Positions 55,823 to 64,000 of a DNA stretch of 64,000 nt are shown one piece after another. Position numbers and translations under genes: made by a program. This DNA is from Pipra filicauda (Eukaryota; Chordata; Aves; Passeriformes; Pipridae). Under the pieces are notes generated by a model. The model saw nothing but the letters and a program-made list of their open reading frames with translations, ran no database searches and was not told the DNA's origin. The stretch spans positions 394,066-458,065 of the forward strand of contig NW_024104621.1 of assembly GCF_003945595.2 (NCBI RefSeq), given 5' to 3'. Within the stretch, counting starts at the first letter, position 1. Each line of letters opens with the position of its first letter.

Positions 55823-56710
55823 CTAAATTCCAGCATTATTTTCTTCTTCGTCATCATCAGAACTTGTATCTGATTCTGAAGAAGTGTCAGTCTCTACAGA
55901 CAAAAAAGGTTTTATTGCTGCAGTTATTGCATCAGCTATATAGAATGTTCCTTTCTGCTCAACCATCTTTTCCACAGCTTCTATAAATTTGAGTCAGCAC
56001 TCTTATGTGGTGTGCTTAATATTTGCTTTGTTTTGTCATTGGCATTGTTATAAGCTAACAAGTCTATGAACTGTGCTTTTATGTCACAATGTATGTTTGG
56101 ATCTGAGTCTATAGCTTGACGCAAACGATTCACAAATTGATCATGTGGTTCATTAGGTCCCTGCTTGATCTTGGAATATGAGGCTCTTGTTCTTACATCC
56201 CTTACTGCAAGCAGTGACTGATAAGCTAAGTTCTGACTAGTTTGTAGCACTTCATTTGAAAACTGTGTTTGCAAATTTACACTGCTGTACTGACCAAAAC
56301 CAATGAGCATGTCAACAGTAACACCAAAGAGAGGGTGTCCTTTCTGTTTAGATTGTTCAATCATTGCTGCACAACTAGCACTCCATTAGTTGAAGAATTG
56401 CACCTGTTGGGAAGGAGAAAGTAACAGTAAAAAGATGCCACAGTACTAATCGTGTATAATCACTCTTTAAACCATACTGTATAACAGTTATTTTAACTTC
56501 TAAAATTTTCCAGTCCAAAGCTTCCCAGGGTTCACTCTCAATTAAAGTTGAAACATTAGAGCAGACTGTATTCAGTTGAACAAGCTGTCTCTCTCCTAAT
56601 TTAGACTCAAGCTCTTGAAAGTAAAGCAATAAAGTGTTTTTAAGGTCTTTTATTGCAAGCATAGTGGCTTTCTGGCTTCCATTGTCCAAGCTCTCGTCAT
56701 CAGAAGACAA
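55823..56710 (-). pseudogene. gag: outer ERV gag: capsid with acidic C-terminal tail, no zinc knuckle
   Basis: 56375-56710 and 55981-56364 lie in different frames and give the capsid. The latter contains the major homology region QGPNEPHDQFVNRL. After an in-frame TAG at 55981-55983, the +1 frame continues FIEAVEKMVEQKGTFYIADA and then a Ser/Asp/Glu-rich tail (TDTSSESDTSSDDDEEE) to TAG at 55823-55825. No CCHC nucleocapsid is present where one is expected. Capsid forms the virus core shell. Confidence 0.8.
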
Positions 56711-56779
56711 GCTTGAGGATGGAAATGATAAAAATAACTCTTTTGCATTACCACAATTAGGTTTTTCTTCCTCCTCTCA

Positions 56780-57367
56780 CAGCAGAACTGATGCAGGCAC
56801 AGCACCGAGAGCAAAGGCTGATTCAGCTGTAAGAGCTGGTCTCGGTGGAGGAGCTATGCTCGCTCCAGCAGTGGCTCCGGTCCCCGTCTAAACGGTGGTG
56901 GTTTCTGCCGAAACGGCAGCACCCACTAAGATGGCAGCAGTTTCTGCCAAGGCGGCAGTCCTTGCTGAAATAGCTCCACTTGCTACGGCAACACTTGCAG
57001 GGGTAACGCCGACTACAGCAGCCCCAGTTTCTGTGGATGGACTTCCGCATTCTGATGTGACGACTGCTGATGATGTAATTTCAGGCGACATGGTGGTTCC
57101 AGGCGATAGCGATGTAGCGCCATCTAGTGGCGCGGAGGCTCCTAGCAGCTCTGTTCCGAACAGCGCTTGCACAATGACAACTTCTGGCTCTGCAACCAGC
57201 GCAGGCACAGCTGGGGGTGGCTCTGCTGACTGCGCAGGCTCAGTAGAAGGTAGCAGTGCTGGTTGAGCAGGCACAGAGAAGGGCGGTGGTGCTGGCAGGG
57301 TGCCAGCGTTGTTCTCCGCTGCTCCCGCTATTCTCACAGTCTCTGCATTAACCCTTGGCACAAGCAT
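56780..57367 (-). pseudogene. gag: outer ERV gag: Ala/Pro/Val-rich linker with internal repeats
   Basis: Minus-strand frame 56888-57367 is rich in Pro, Ala, Glu, Thr and Val (PAPPPFSVPAQPALLP; AEPPPAVPALVAEPEV). The DNA repeats a ~24-bp block of the type gcggcagtttctgccaa at 56897-56970. It lies between matrix and capsid, as in betaretroviral p12/p21-like regions. Confidence 0.65.
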
Positions 57368-57518
57368 GCTGCTAAACTGAGTTAGTCCTGCTGCTTTTAT
57401 TAGTGTTTGCGACTGCAGCCGCAGGCGCTAGGACCTCCCCGAGGACAGACTCATCGGCACGGAAACACGCCACAGTCCCGCTGTCTCCCAACAAAGTTCC
57501 CTGAGCAGCTATGAGTTT

Positions 57519-57854
57519 TCACTGTTCCGTACTTAACTCTTGCAGCGATTCAACGATAAAACGCCAGACTTTAGGGCATTTCTCATACTTTTTAACATTT
57601 TTAGACCCTTTTTCCATTTCTTCCCATAACTGTTCCTTTATAGTATCCCAAATGGATACCTCAAAGGCGGCTTGAGTGGTGGGGAGTAAATTCTTAGCTC
57701 TCACCCAGAGTATTAACCCTTTAAGGGCTTTTTCGTCATAATTTAGCTCTCTTAGAGAGACTGTATATTGGAGGAGCTTTTCCGCAGCGTTTTCCTCTTT
57801 GGATAGAGCAGGCCCCATGCTTCCTCCCTCGGTCGACTCACCTGACCAAGGCAA
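57519..57854 (-). CDS. gag: outer ERV gag matrix domain
   Basis: 111-residue frame. After MGPALSKEENAAEK it shows a helical matrix-like pattern (LLQYTVSLRELNYDEKALKG, TIKEQLWEEMEKGSKNVKKY, WRFIVESLQELSTEQ). The internal MG is a possible myristoylation start. Matrix targets Gag to the membrane. It ends at a stop, and the next gag part lies in another frame. Confidence 0.75.
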   Translation of the reverse strand: MPWSGESTEGGSMGPALSKEENAAEKLLQYTVSLRELNYDEKALKGLILWVRAKNLLPTTQAAFEVSIWDTIKEQLWEEMEKGSKNVKKYEKCPKVWRFIVESLQELSTEQ

Positions 57855-57974
57855 GATTCCTCTGTGCCGTGCGCATGACCTTTATTGCAGTGCCGGGGAC
57901 AGCGCTACCTTCACGACCGCTTCCCTCGGCTCTTCTGTTCGCCTTATGTCCTAGAGAACTGACAAATTTGGAGT

Positions 57975-57992
57975 CCCTGCTTTCAGGCACCA
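57975..57992 (-). promoter_or_regulatory. outer ERV primer-binding site
   Basis: On the minus strand TGGTGCCTGAAAGCAGGG directly follows the 5' LTR. TGGTGCC matches the complement of a tRNA 3' end. The tRNA cannot be assigned with confidence. Confidence 0.6.
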
Positions 57993-57994
57993 AT

Positions 57995-58355
57995 TATAGA
58001 TGGAGGGGTATGAACATAAAGCTCATAGACCATTTTGGTCGGCAGTATGTCAGCTTTATTAGAAGAAAGACAGAATATATAGTCCTCATGACGCTTAGTT
58101 CTTGTTCACACTACACTGGATAAATAAGAAAAACATACTTTGCTGTCCACTGCTAATTGGATCACAACAGGTGGTCATAGGAGATGAGAAAACTTTATTC
58201 ACCTGCCAAAACTCCTCCTTGGCATCTGGCAAGAATCCACCTTTGTTCTAGCTTTAGCTCCTGTAGCCATCTTAACTAACTGATCACACCCAAACTGTGC
58301 TAAGCAATACACACAGAAATGCAAGGGAAATTGTTCACACAATTTCTGTCTTCTG
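57995..58355 (-). repeat. outer ERV 5' LTR
   Basis: 361 bp, 99% identical to 46807-47168 by eye (differences at cataga/cacaga, ggcagt/ggcaat, ctaagc/ctaaagc and acacacag/acacaaag). Flanked on the right by GC-rich spacer. Confidence 0.93.
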
Positions 58356-58800
58356 TCAGGTGGCGGCCCGTCCTTCCCTCCGTGTGGGTCTGAGACCCGG
58401 TACGTGGGGCGGGGGGGTGAGGCCGCGGCGCGGCGGAGCCCGCCGTCCTTCCCCTCTCATGCCGCTTGGCACCGGGCGCGCGCTCGGTCTTCCCTCCATG
58501 CAGGTCCCGGGCCTGATACGTGGGGCGGGGGGCTCAGGGGCGCTCCGGTGCCGAGGGACGGCGGTAGTGGCAAAAGGGGTCCCTTGCCGCGGGGTGCGGG
58601 GGCCCCGCTGCCGTCGTCTCCCCACTGGGGGGTAGACCTGGTGACCCCCCGGCACAGTGGGACCCAGCCAAATCTCCGCGCCCCCTGGGCGTGCCTGGGC
58701 GGTGCAGGATGGAGGCGGTTCCATCCCGACACCCGCGTGTGCAGGTGTGGCACTGAGGGTTGGTTCTCGTTGCTAGGTGAGGTGGGTTGACCTGTTCCGG
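58356..58800 (+). other. GC-rich rDNA-spacer-like sequence
   Basis: Contains a ~110-bp near duplication (cccgtccttccctccgtgtg ... tacgtggggcggggggg, then again near 58455-58530). Presumed continuation of the rDNA spacer seen at 46687-46806. Confidence 0.55.
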
Positions 58801-59224
58801 GCGAGGGGACTTAGAGCCGGAGCGCTGTAGCTGACCTTAGCGGTGGGTAGACCTGTTGCCAATGGGGGCACTTCGAGCCGGTGTGCTGCGGCTCAGCCTG
58901 GCGGCAGGTAGACCTGGTGCTGGTGGGGACACCTAGAGCCGGGGCACTGTGGCTCGGCCCGGCGGCAGGTAGACCTGGTGCTGTCTGGGAACCTTAGAAC
59001 CGGGGCACCACGGCTCAGCCTGGCAGTGGGTAGACCTGGTGCCAGCGGGGACCCTTATAGCCTGGGTGCCGCGGCTCGGCCCGGCAGCGGGTACACCTGT
59101 GTTGGGCGGGGGCCCTTAGAGCCTGGGCAACACCGCTTGGCTCGGCGGCAGGTAGACCTGGTCTCCAAGCCCCGTGGGTAGAGCTCTTGTCCAGGTCTGG
59201 CAGCTAGAGCTGGTATGAGGGTTC
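58800..59224 (+). repeat. gtagacctggtg minisatellite, ~62-bp unit
   Basis: Six units of about 60-65 bp, each with ggtagacctggtg then cttagagccggggc and cggctcggcccggc. Shares the gtagacctggt core with the satellite at 37-38.6 kb on the other side of the second rDNA unit. Confidence 0.85.
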
Positions 59225-59300
59225 AGCGAGGGCCCTTGGCAGGTGCCGAAGTACTGCAATTTCAACTGGTGCTCCAAGCGTGGCACCGAATTCATGCAGC
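59225..59300 (+). repeat. 28S-derived block, partial, in spacer satellite
   Basis: cagcgagggcccttggcagg, gccgaagtactgcaatttca and ggtgctccaagcg parallel blocks 1-3 at 37.4-38.35 kb. The part carrying ggactctctt is missing. Confidence 0.6.
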
Positions 59301-59560
59301 AAACAGATGGTGTGCAACTGCTAAATTGGTCGACTGGCGTGCTGGCGTGCTTCCGGACCTGCCCTGACCTCCCTGATTTCCCACAATTCTTAGCCAGTCT
59401 TTCCAGCGGGCATGCTCCGTTGAGTACTCTCTCGGGGGGTTTGCTGTGGAGACTCCATCTCCCGTGGCCCTTTGCGGCAGACTTCCTCTCCGGCGTTAAG
59501 GTTTTCCCCTGCCCCGAGGGTGAAAGAAGAGACGTTCTCTGTGGGTTGTGGTGCAGTTGA
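59301..59560. other. unassigned sequence between spacer satellite and 190-bp satellite
   Basis: About 260 bp, mixed composition. No gene or repeat recognised. Confidence 0.35.
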
Positions 59561-61335
59561 TGGGCCAGCCAGGGCACTACATGGTCAGCAAGACCTTTCT
59601 ATGCTGACCCCTTCGTCTGTATGCAATTTTGGGAGTCTGACTAGCTGTTGAGAGGCAAGGCTGAAAACAGGAAATAACAGACCTTATCCCGAGGAAAGAA
59701 AGCCTGGAAGCTTTGGCTGTGTGGTGCAGTTCGTAGGCAAGCCTGGGCACTAAATGGGCAGCAAGAGCTTTCTGTGCTGGCCTCTTTGCTGTGGGAGGAA
59801 TCTTTGTATGCAATTTTGGGAGTCAGGTTGGCAGTTGGGAGGCAGAGCTGAAAACAGGAAACAACAGCCCTTATCGCCAGGAAAGGAAGCCTGGAAGCTT
59901 TGGCTTTCTGGTGCAGTTGGTGGGCCAGGCTTGGCACTCCATGAACAGCAAGAGCTTTCTGTGCTGGCAGTTTTGTTCTGGGAGGAATCTTCATCTGTAT
60001 GCAATTTTGGGAATACGTCTGGCACCTGGGAGGCAGGTCTGAAAACAGGAAACAGCAGCCCATATCACCAGGTAAGAAAGCCTGGAAGTTTTGGCTTTGT
60101 GGTGGTTCACTTGGTGGGCCAGGCTGACCACTCTATGGGCAGCAACAGCTTTCTGTGCTGGGACCTTTGGTGTAGAAAGAATGTTTGTTTCTATGCAGTT
60201 TTGGGAGTTGGGCTCGAAGTAGGGAGGTAGGTCTGAAAGCAGGAAACAGCAGCCCTTATCGCCAGGAAAGAAATCCCGGAAGCTTTGGCTTTGTGGTGCA
60301 GTTGGTAGGTCAGGTTGGTTACTCCACGGGCAGCAAGAGCTTTCTGTGCTGGCACCTTTGGTGTGGGAGGAATCTTTCTCTGTATGCAATTTTGGGAATA
60401 GGCATGGCAGTTCAGAGGCAGGGCTGAAAACAGGAAACAATACCCCTATCCTCAGGAGAGAAAGACTGGAAGCTTTGGCTTTGTGGTGTAATGGGTGGCC
60501 AGGTTGGGCACTCCATGAGCAGCAAGAGTTTTCTGTGCTGGCGCCTTTGTTCTGGGAGGATTCTTCGTCCGTATGCAATTTTGGGAGTCTGGCTGGGAGT
60601 TGGGAGGCAGGGCTGAAAACAGGAAACAACAGATGTAATCCAAAGGAGAGAAAGACTGGAAGCTTTGTCTTGGTGGTGCAGTTGGTGGACCAGCCTGGAG
60701 ACTTCATGGGCAGCAAGAGGTTTCTCTGCTGGCATCTTTGGTGTGGGAGGAATCTTTGTTTGTATGCAATTTTAGGAATAGGCCTGGATATTGGGAGGCA
60801 GGGCTGAAATTAGGAAACAAGAGCCTTTATTCCCAGAAAAGAAAGACTGGAAGGTTTAGCTCTGTGGTGCTGTTTGTCGGCCAGGCTGGGCACTCCATGA
60901 ACAGCATGAGCTTTCTGTGCTGGCACCTTTGTTCTGGGAGGAATCTTTATCACTATGCAATTTTGGGAACTGGGCTGGCAGCTGTGAGGCAGGGCTGGAA
61001 ACAGGAAACAACACCTCTTTTTCCCAGGAAAGAAAGACTGGAAGCTTTGGCCTTTTGGTGGAATTGGTGGGCCAGCCTGGGCACTCCATGGGCAGCAAGA
61101 GTTTTCTGTGCTGGCACCTTTGGTGTGGAAGGAATCTTCGTCCTTATGCAATTTTCAGATTCAGGCTGGCAGTTGTTAGACACAGCAGAAAAAAGCAACC
61201 AACAGCCCTTATCCTCAGGAAAGAAAGACTGGAAGCTTTGGCTTTGTGGTTCAGTTTTTGGGCCAGAATGGGAACTCCGTGGGCACCAAGAGTTTTCTCT
61301 GTTGGTACCTTTGTTCTGGGAGGAACAATTGAACA
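59561..61335 (-). repeat. ~190-bp satellite, minus orientation, about nine monomers
   Basis: Reverse complement of the 7.8-9.7 kb family: gcagcaagagctttctgtgc with tggcacctttg recurs about every 190 bp (near 59758, 59950, 60140, 60332, 60520, 60710, 60903, 61092, 61283). It meets the plus-oriented block at about 61335-61350. Confidence 0.93.
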
Positions 61336-62212
61336 GCCTGACTTAACAACTTCCTCCCAAAACAAAGGTGCCAGCACAGAAAGCTCTTGCTGCCCATGGA
61401 GTCCCCAGGTTGACAAACCAACTGAACCACAAAGTCAAAGCTTGCGGCTTTCTTTCCAGGGAATAAGGGCTGTTGTTTCCTGTTTTGAACCATGCCGCCC
61501 AACTGTCAACCCGACTCCCAAAATTGTATACAAACAAAGATTCCGCCCAGACTAATGTTGCTGGCACAGAAAGCTCTTGCTGCTTATGGAGTCCCCAGGC
61601 TGACACAGCAACTGCACCACAAAGCCAAAGCTTCCAGTCTTTTTTTCCTGGGGATAAGGGCTGTTGTTTCCTGTTTTCAGCCCTGCCTCCCAAATGCCAG
61701 CCTGACTCCCAAAATTGCGTATGGACGAAGATTCCTCCTAAAACCAAAGGTGCCAGCACAGAAAGCTCTTGCTGCCAATGGAGTGCCCAGAATGACACAC
61801 CAGCTGCACCAAAAAGACATAGCTTCCAGGCTTTCTTTCCTGGCGATAAGGGCCGTTGTTTAATTTTTTCAGATATTTCTCCCACCTGCCAGCACAACTC
61901 CCTAAATTGCATGGAAACAAAGATTCCTCCCACCAGAAATGATCCAGCACAGAAAGGTCTTGCTGCCCATGGAGTCCCCAGGCTGACACATCAACTGCAC
62001 CACAAAGCCAAAGCCTCCAGTCTTTCTTTCCTGGGGATAAGGGCTGTTCTTTCCTGTTTTCAGACCTGCCTCACAACTGCCAGCCTGTCTCCCAAAACTG
62101 CATACAGAGAAAGATTCCTCCCACACCAAAGGTGCCAGCACAGAAAGCTCTTGCTGCTCATGGACTGCCCAGGCTGACCCACCAAGTACACCAGAAAGCC
62201 AAAGCTTACAGT
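61336..62212 (+). repeat. ~190-bp satellite, plus orientation, about four and a half monomers
   Basis: gccagcacagaaagctcttg recurs near 61371, 61561, 61751, 61945 and 62132. Orientation flips at aacagcctgacttaacaact (61332-61351), so the monomers form an inverted pair of arrays. Confidence 0.93.
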
Positions 62213-62373
62213 CTCTGTAGTGTGTCAGCCCTCTGGCCTGCAGGCAGGGACAGGCAATTAGCACTTCTGTGGCACAGCTGCCCTCTGCAACAGTATTTCC
62301 ATCCTACCAAGGGATCTCCTCAGGGTAGTGCCTGAAGGTTTAGGTCTTCTTGTAAGTCCTCTCTCAAGAACAT

Positions 62374-62702
62374 CATCATCATCATGGCCACGAATGAAGA
62401 TTTGGGAAAGGTCTTTTTTACCCTTCGAGCCTGCACAGTGGATTTTTTAGGTGAGACACAGTGTGTGCTGAACTGAGCCCACCCTTTAATCCTGAGGTTC
62501 ATCTGCCGGGGCCGAGCGAGCTTGGACAGTGGCAGCGAGGTCCTCAGGATGTAGGTTTGTTTAGGGTGACCATCTCTTAGATGGATGGTCTTACAGGGCT
62601 GACGAGCTCCATCTGCCCGGGAAGTCCCCTGACCGGGAATCGAACCCGGGCCGCGGCAGTGAGAGTGCCGCATCCTAACCACTAGACCACCAGGGGGGCC
62701 CC
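62374..62702 (-). mobile_element. tRNA-Glu(CTC)-headed SINE with 13-bp target duplication
   Basis: A 329-bp insertion absent from copy A. ctctcaagaacat occurs before (62361-62373) and after (62703-62715) but once in copy A. On the minus strand it starts with a complete tRNA-Glu-like head, then a ~240-bp unique body (cctacatcctgaggacctcg, gatgaacctcaggattaaag), and ends in (ATG)n. Pol III would transcribe it from the A and B boxes of the head. A LINE supplies the reverse transcriptase, which one is unknown. An older copy lies at 26383. Confidence 0.9.
62625..62696 (-). tRNA. tRNA-Glu(CTC)-like head of the SINE
   Basis: 72 nt forming a full cloverleaf: 7-bp acceptor (one G-U pair), D-arm GGTCTAGTGGTTAGGAT, anticodon stem CGGCA/TGCCG with loop CTCTCAC (anticodon CTC), T-arm CCGGGTTCGATTCCCGG. 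It is part of the SINE rather than a tRNA gene, because the homology continues into the SINE body and the whole insertion is bounded by a target duplication. Confidence 0.85.
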
Positions 62703-64000
62703 CTCTCAAGAACATATTGAGGAGAAAAAACACCAGTGAACCTCTCAAGAGTGGCACTGTGTTAGGGGAAAGAACTCAGCAGTGTCTGTGCACTTCCAGG
62801 CTCCTGGGAGAGACATGAAGGACCACCAGGGCAGGGTGGGATCTATTGCCATGTGCACTGGAAAACCCAGGTCAACTCCCCAGGGCATGCACCACAGACC
62901 TGCCAACCACTCTTGGTTGGCACTCACAATAGAACCACTGCTTCCAGCACTGGCTTCTCACCCAGCCCACAGAGGTTCTTTAGCCTTCCCTGGAGAGACA
63001 CAGAAGGACTAAACAGGGTGTCTCTGTTTGCATTGCACAAACAAGTCTTGAGCACACACCTGGTGTTGGTGCGGGGAGATGACTCTGAGCAAGTACAAAT
63101 GCCATCAGCCTCCTGGGGGAGCCTTGAATTTATGTGGGACAAAGAGTGTCTTGGTGTCACATTGCATTTACAGTGCTAAAGCCTGGCAAAGCCCCTGGAT
63201 GCAGCTCTGGGATGTGCTTCTGTGGACAGAGCTCCCCTCAGGCTGTGGGGCATCTCAGATAGTGGCAGAGCAGGTGGCACCCCACAGGGCTGAGGTGCAT
63301 CCAGGCTCTGGGCGTGGCAGCAGAAGCCCCAGGAGATACTGCCCCTGCTGCCATGAACTGTCTGTGTCTGTGTGTGCAAGGGAAGGACTCGTGTGTCTGA
63401 AAACCCTTGTGTGACTGAGTGGTGAGCCCCCGTCAGGGCACCAGTGACTCTTGGCCAACTGGCCATCCACCCCAGAGGCCATTTTCCAGCACTGTTACGC
63501 AGCATGTCATTCCCAGTCTGTCCGTACATCCGGGGTTGCCTCATCCCAGGGACAGAATCCGGCAGAAGCTCACTTCTTCCAAATGTAAAAAACTCTGTTG
63601 TGTTTCTTTGCTCAGCAGAATGCACGGGCGGGCGAAACCCCCTGTATCCCCCGGCCATAATGAAAGTGTGCTTTACATAGTGTTTAAGGATTTCTTTGAA
63701 TCAGTCTCTGTGTTTAAAAATACAAAGGGCCCTTGGGTCTTTTTTTTTTTCCTGAGATCCTTTACCCAAGACCTTTCTTTGAATTTCAGGGACATTTCTC
63801 TGTGCAGGGATGGATAGGAAAAGACTCCTGGCGTGGTAGATCTTCCGGGAAGCGCCAGTACTTGGTCTTCCAGAGCTGCTCCCTTTAACTTCCACCCTCT
63901 GATCTGATCCACCTCTGATTGCTGGTGTAAAGCCTGAGTCCTCTGCCAGCTTGGTCACAATTCTGCTGTGTGTCACTCCTGCAATGCAGGCAGGGACAGA

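Larger units (their letters stand above)
46807..58355 (-). mobile_element. gag-only ERV (class II-like) in rDNA spacer, interrupted by an ERVL
   Basis: Two near-identical ~361-bp LTRs bound the region. The right one carries a primer-binding site and gag, so orientation is minus. Gag remnants lie at 55823-57854. No pol or env of this element is seen. The class III ERV at 47476-54444 is nested in its 3' part. LTR termini are not the usual TG..CA (tatagatgg ... cttctg on plus) and I find no clean flank duplication, so the ends may be damaged. Confidence 0.85.
62213..64000 (+). repeat. 1.42-kb unit, copy C, continuing beyond the window
   Basis: Near-identical to copy A (10391-11810) apart from the SINE at 62374-62702 and small indels. 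It ends with gcaatgcaggcagggacag, the start of another unit, so a tandem series probably continues to the right. Confidence 0.85.

Noticed and set aside
46801..58361. Target-site duplication for the outer ERV
   Set aside because: Flanks (agctgc and tcaggt) do not match and the LTR termini are not TG..CA, so no duplication is claimed.
62625..62696. Functional tRNA-Glu gene
   Set aside because: The cloverleaf is intact, but it is the head of a 329-bp element with a target duplication, and the related copy shares the body, so it is a SINE.

Overview
The window looks like bird DNA, probably songbird, from a nucleolus-organiser or heterochromatic scaffold. The reasons are R2 retrotransposons sitting in 28S rDNA, class III endogenous retroviruses (ERVs) of avian type, G/C-run minisatellites of the kind found in avian microchromosome introns, and decayed ribosomal DNA embedded in satellites. 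I cannot name the species or chromosome. W chromosome, a NOR-bearing microchromosome or a germline-restricted chromosome would all fit.

Layout. (1) 0.1-1.6 kb, minus strand: four exons of a STAG (cohesin SA subunit) gene with one in-frame stop. A GC-box/E-box promoter candidate lies at 7.0-7.16 kb. (2) 1.78-6.33 kb: a young gag-less ERV on the minus strand. It carries two foreign pieces between its 5' LTR and pol: 57 nt of tRNA-Leu(CAG) including the CCA end, then the 5' UTR and start of leukotriene A4 hydrolase (LTA4H). (3) 6.3-17.4 kb: minisatellites, a ~190-bp satellite and two copies of a ~1.42-kb unit. (4) 17.4-30.7 kb: a 10-bp (ACACACTCAG) array with higher-order structure, split by a solo LTR, with a distal block in the opposite orientation. 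An old tRNA-Glu SINE copy and decayed satellite lie between the blocks.

(5) 31.1-46.8 kb: two degenerate rDNA units. The first has ITS2 and 28S pieces, a 426-bp insertion in 28S, and a decayed full-length R2 at the canonical 28S site. Next comes a spacer satellite that itself contains diverged 28S R2-target sequence. The second has half an 18S, no visible 5.8S, and a 28S fragment holding a short R2 derivative with R2-type ends but no reverse transcriptase. (6) 46.8-58.4 kb: an ERV with only gag left, inserted in rDNA spacer and itself split by a complete class III ERV (ERVL) with a CATAC target duplication. (7) 58.4-64 kb: rDNA spacer and minisatellite, the ~190-bp satellite in minus then plus orientation, and a third 1.42-kb unit. 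That unit carries a young tRNA-Glu(CTC) SINE absent from the paralogous site at 10.5 kb.

The satellite followed by the 1.42-kb unit occurs at both ends of the window in the same order, so the region may belong to a larger repeating structure. Apart from the STAG fragment and the captured LTA4H start there is no convincing host protein-coding gene. The strongest novelty candidates are the ERV carrying tRNA-Leu and LTA4H, the short R2 derivative, the 28S-derived spacer satellite and the tRNA-Glu SINE.
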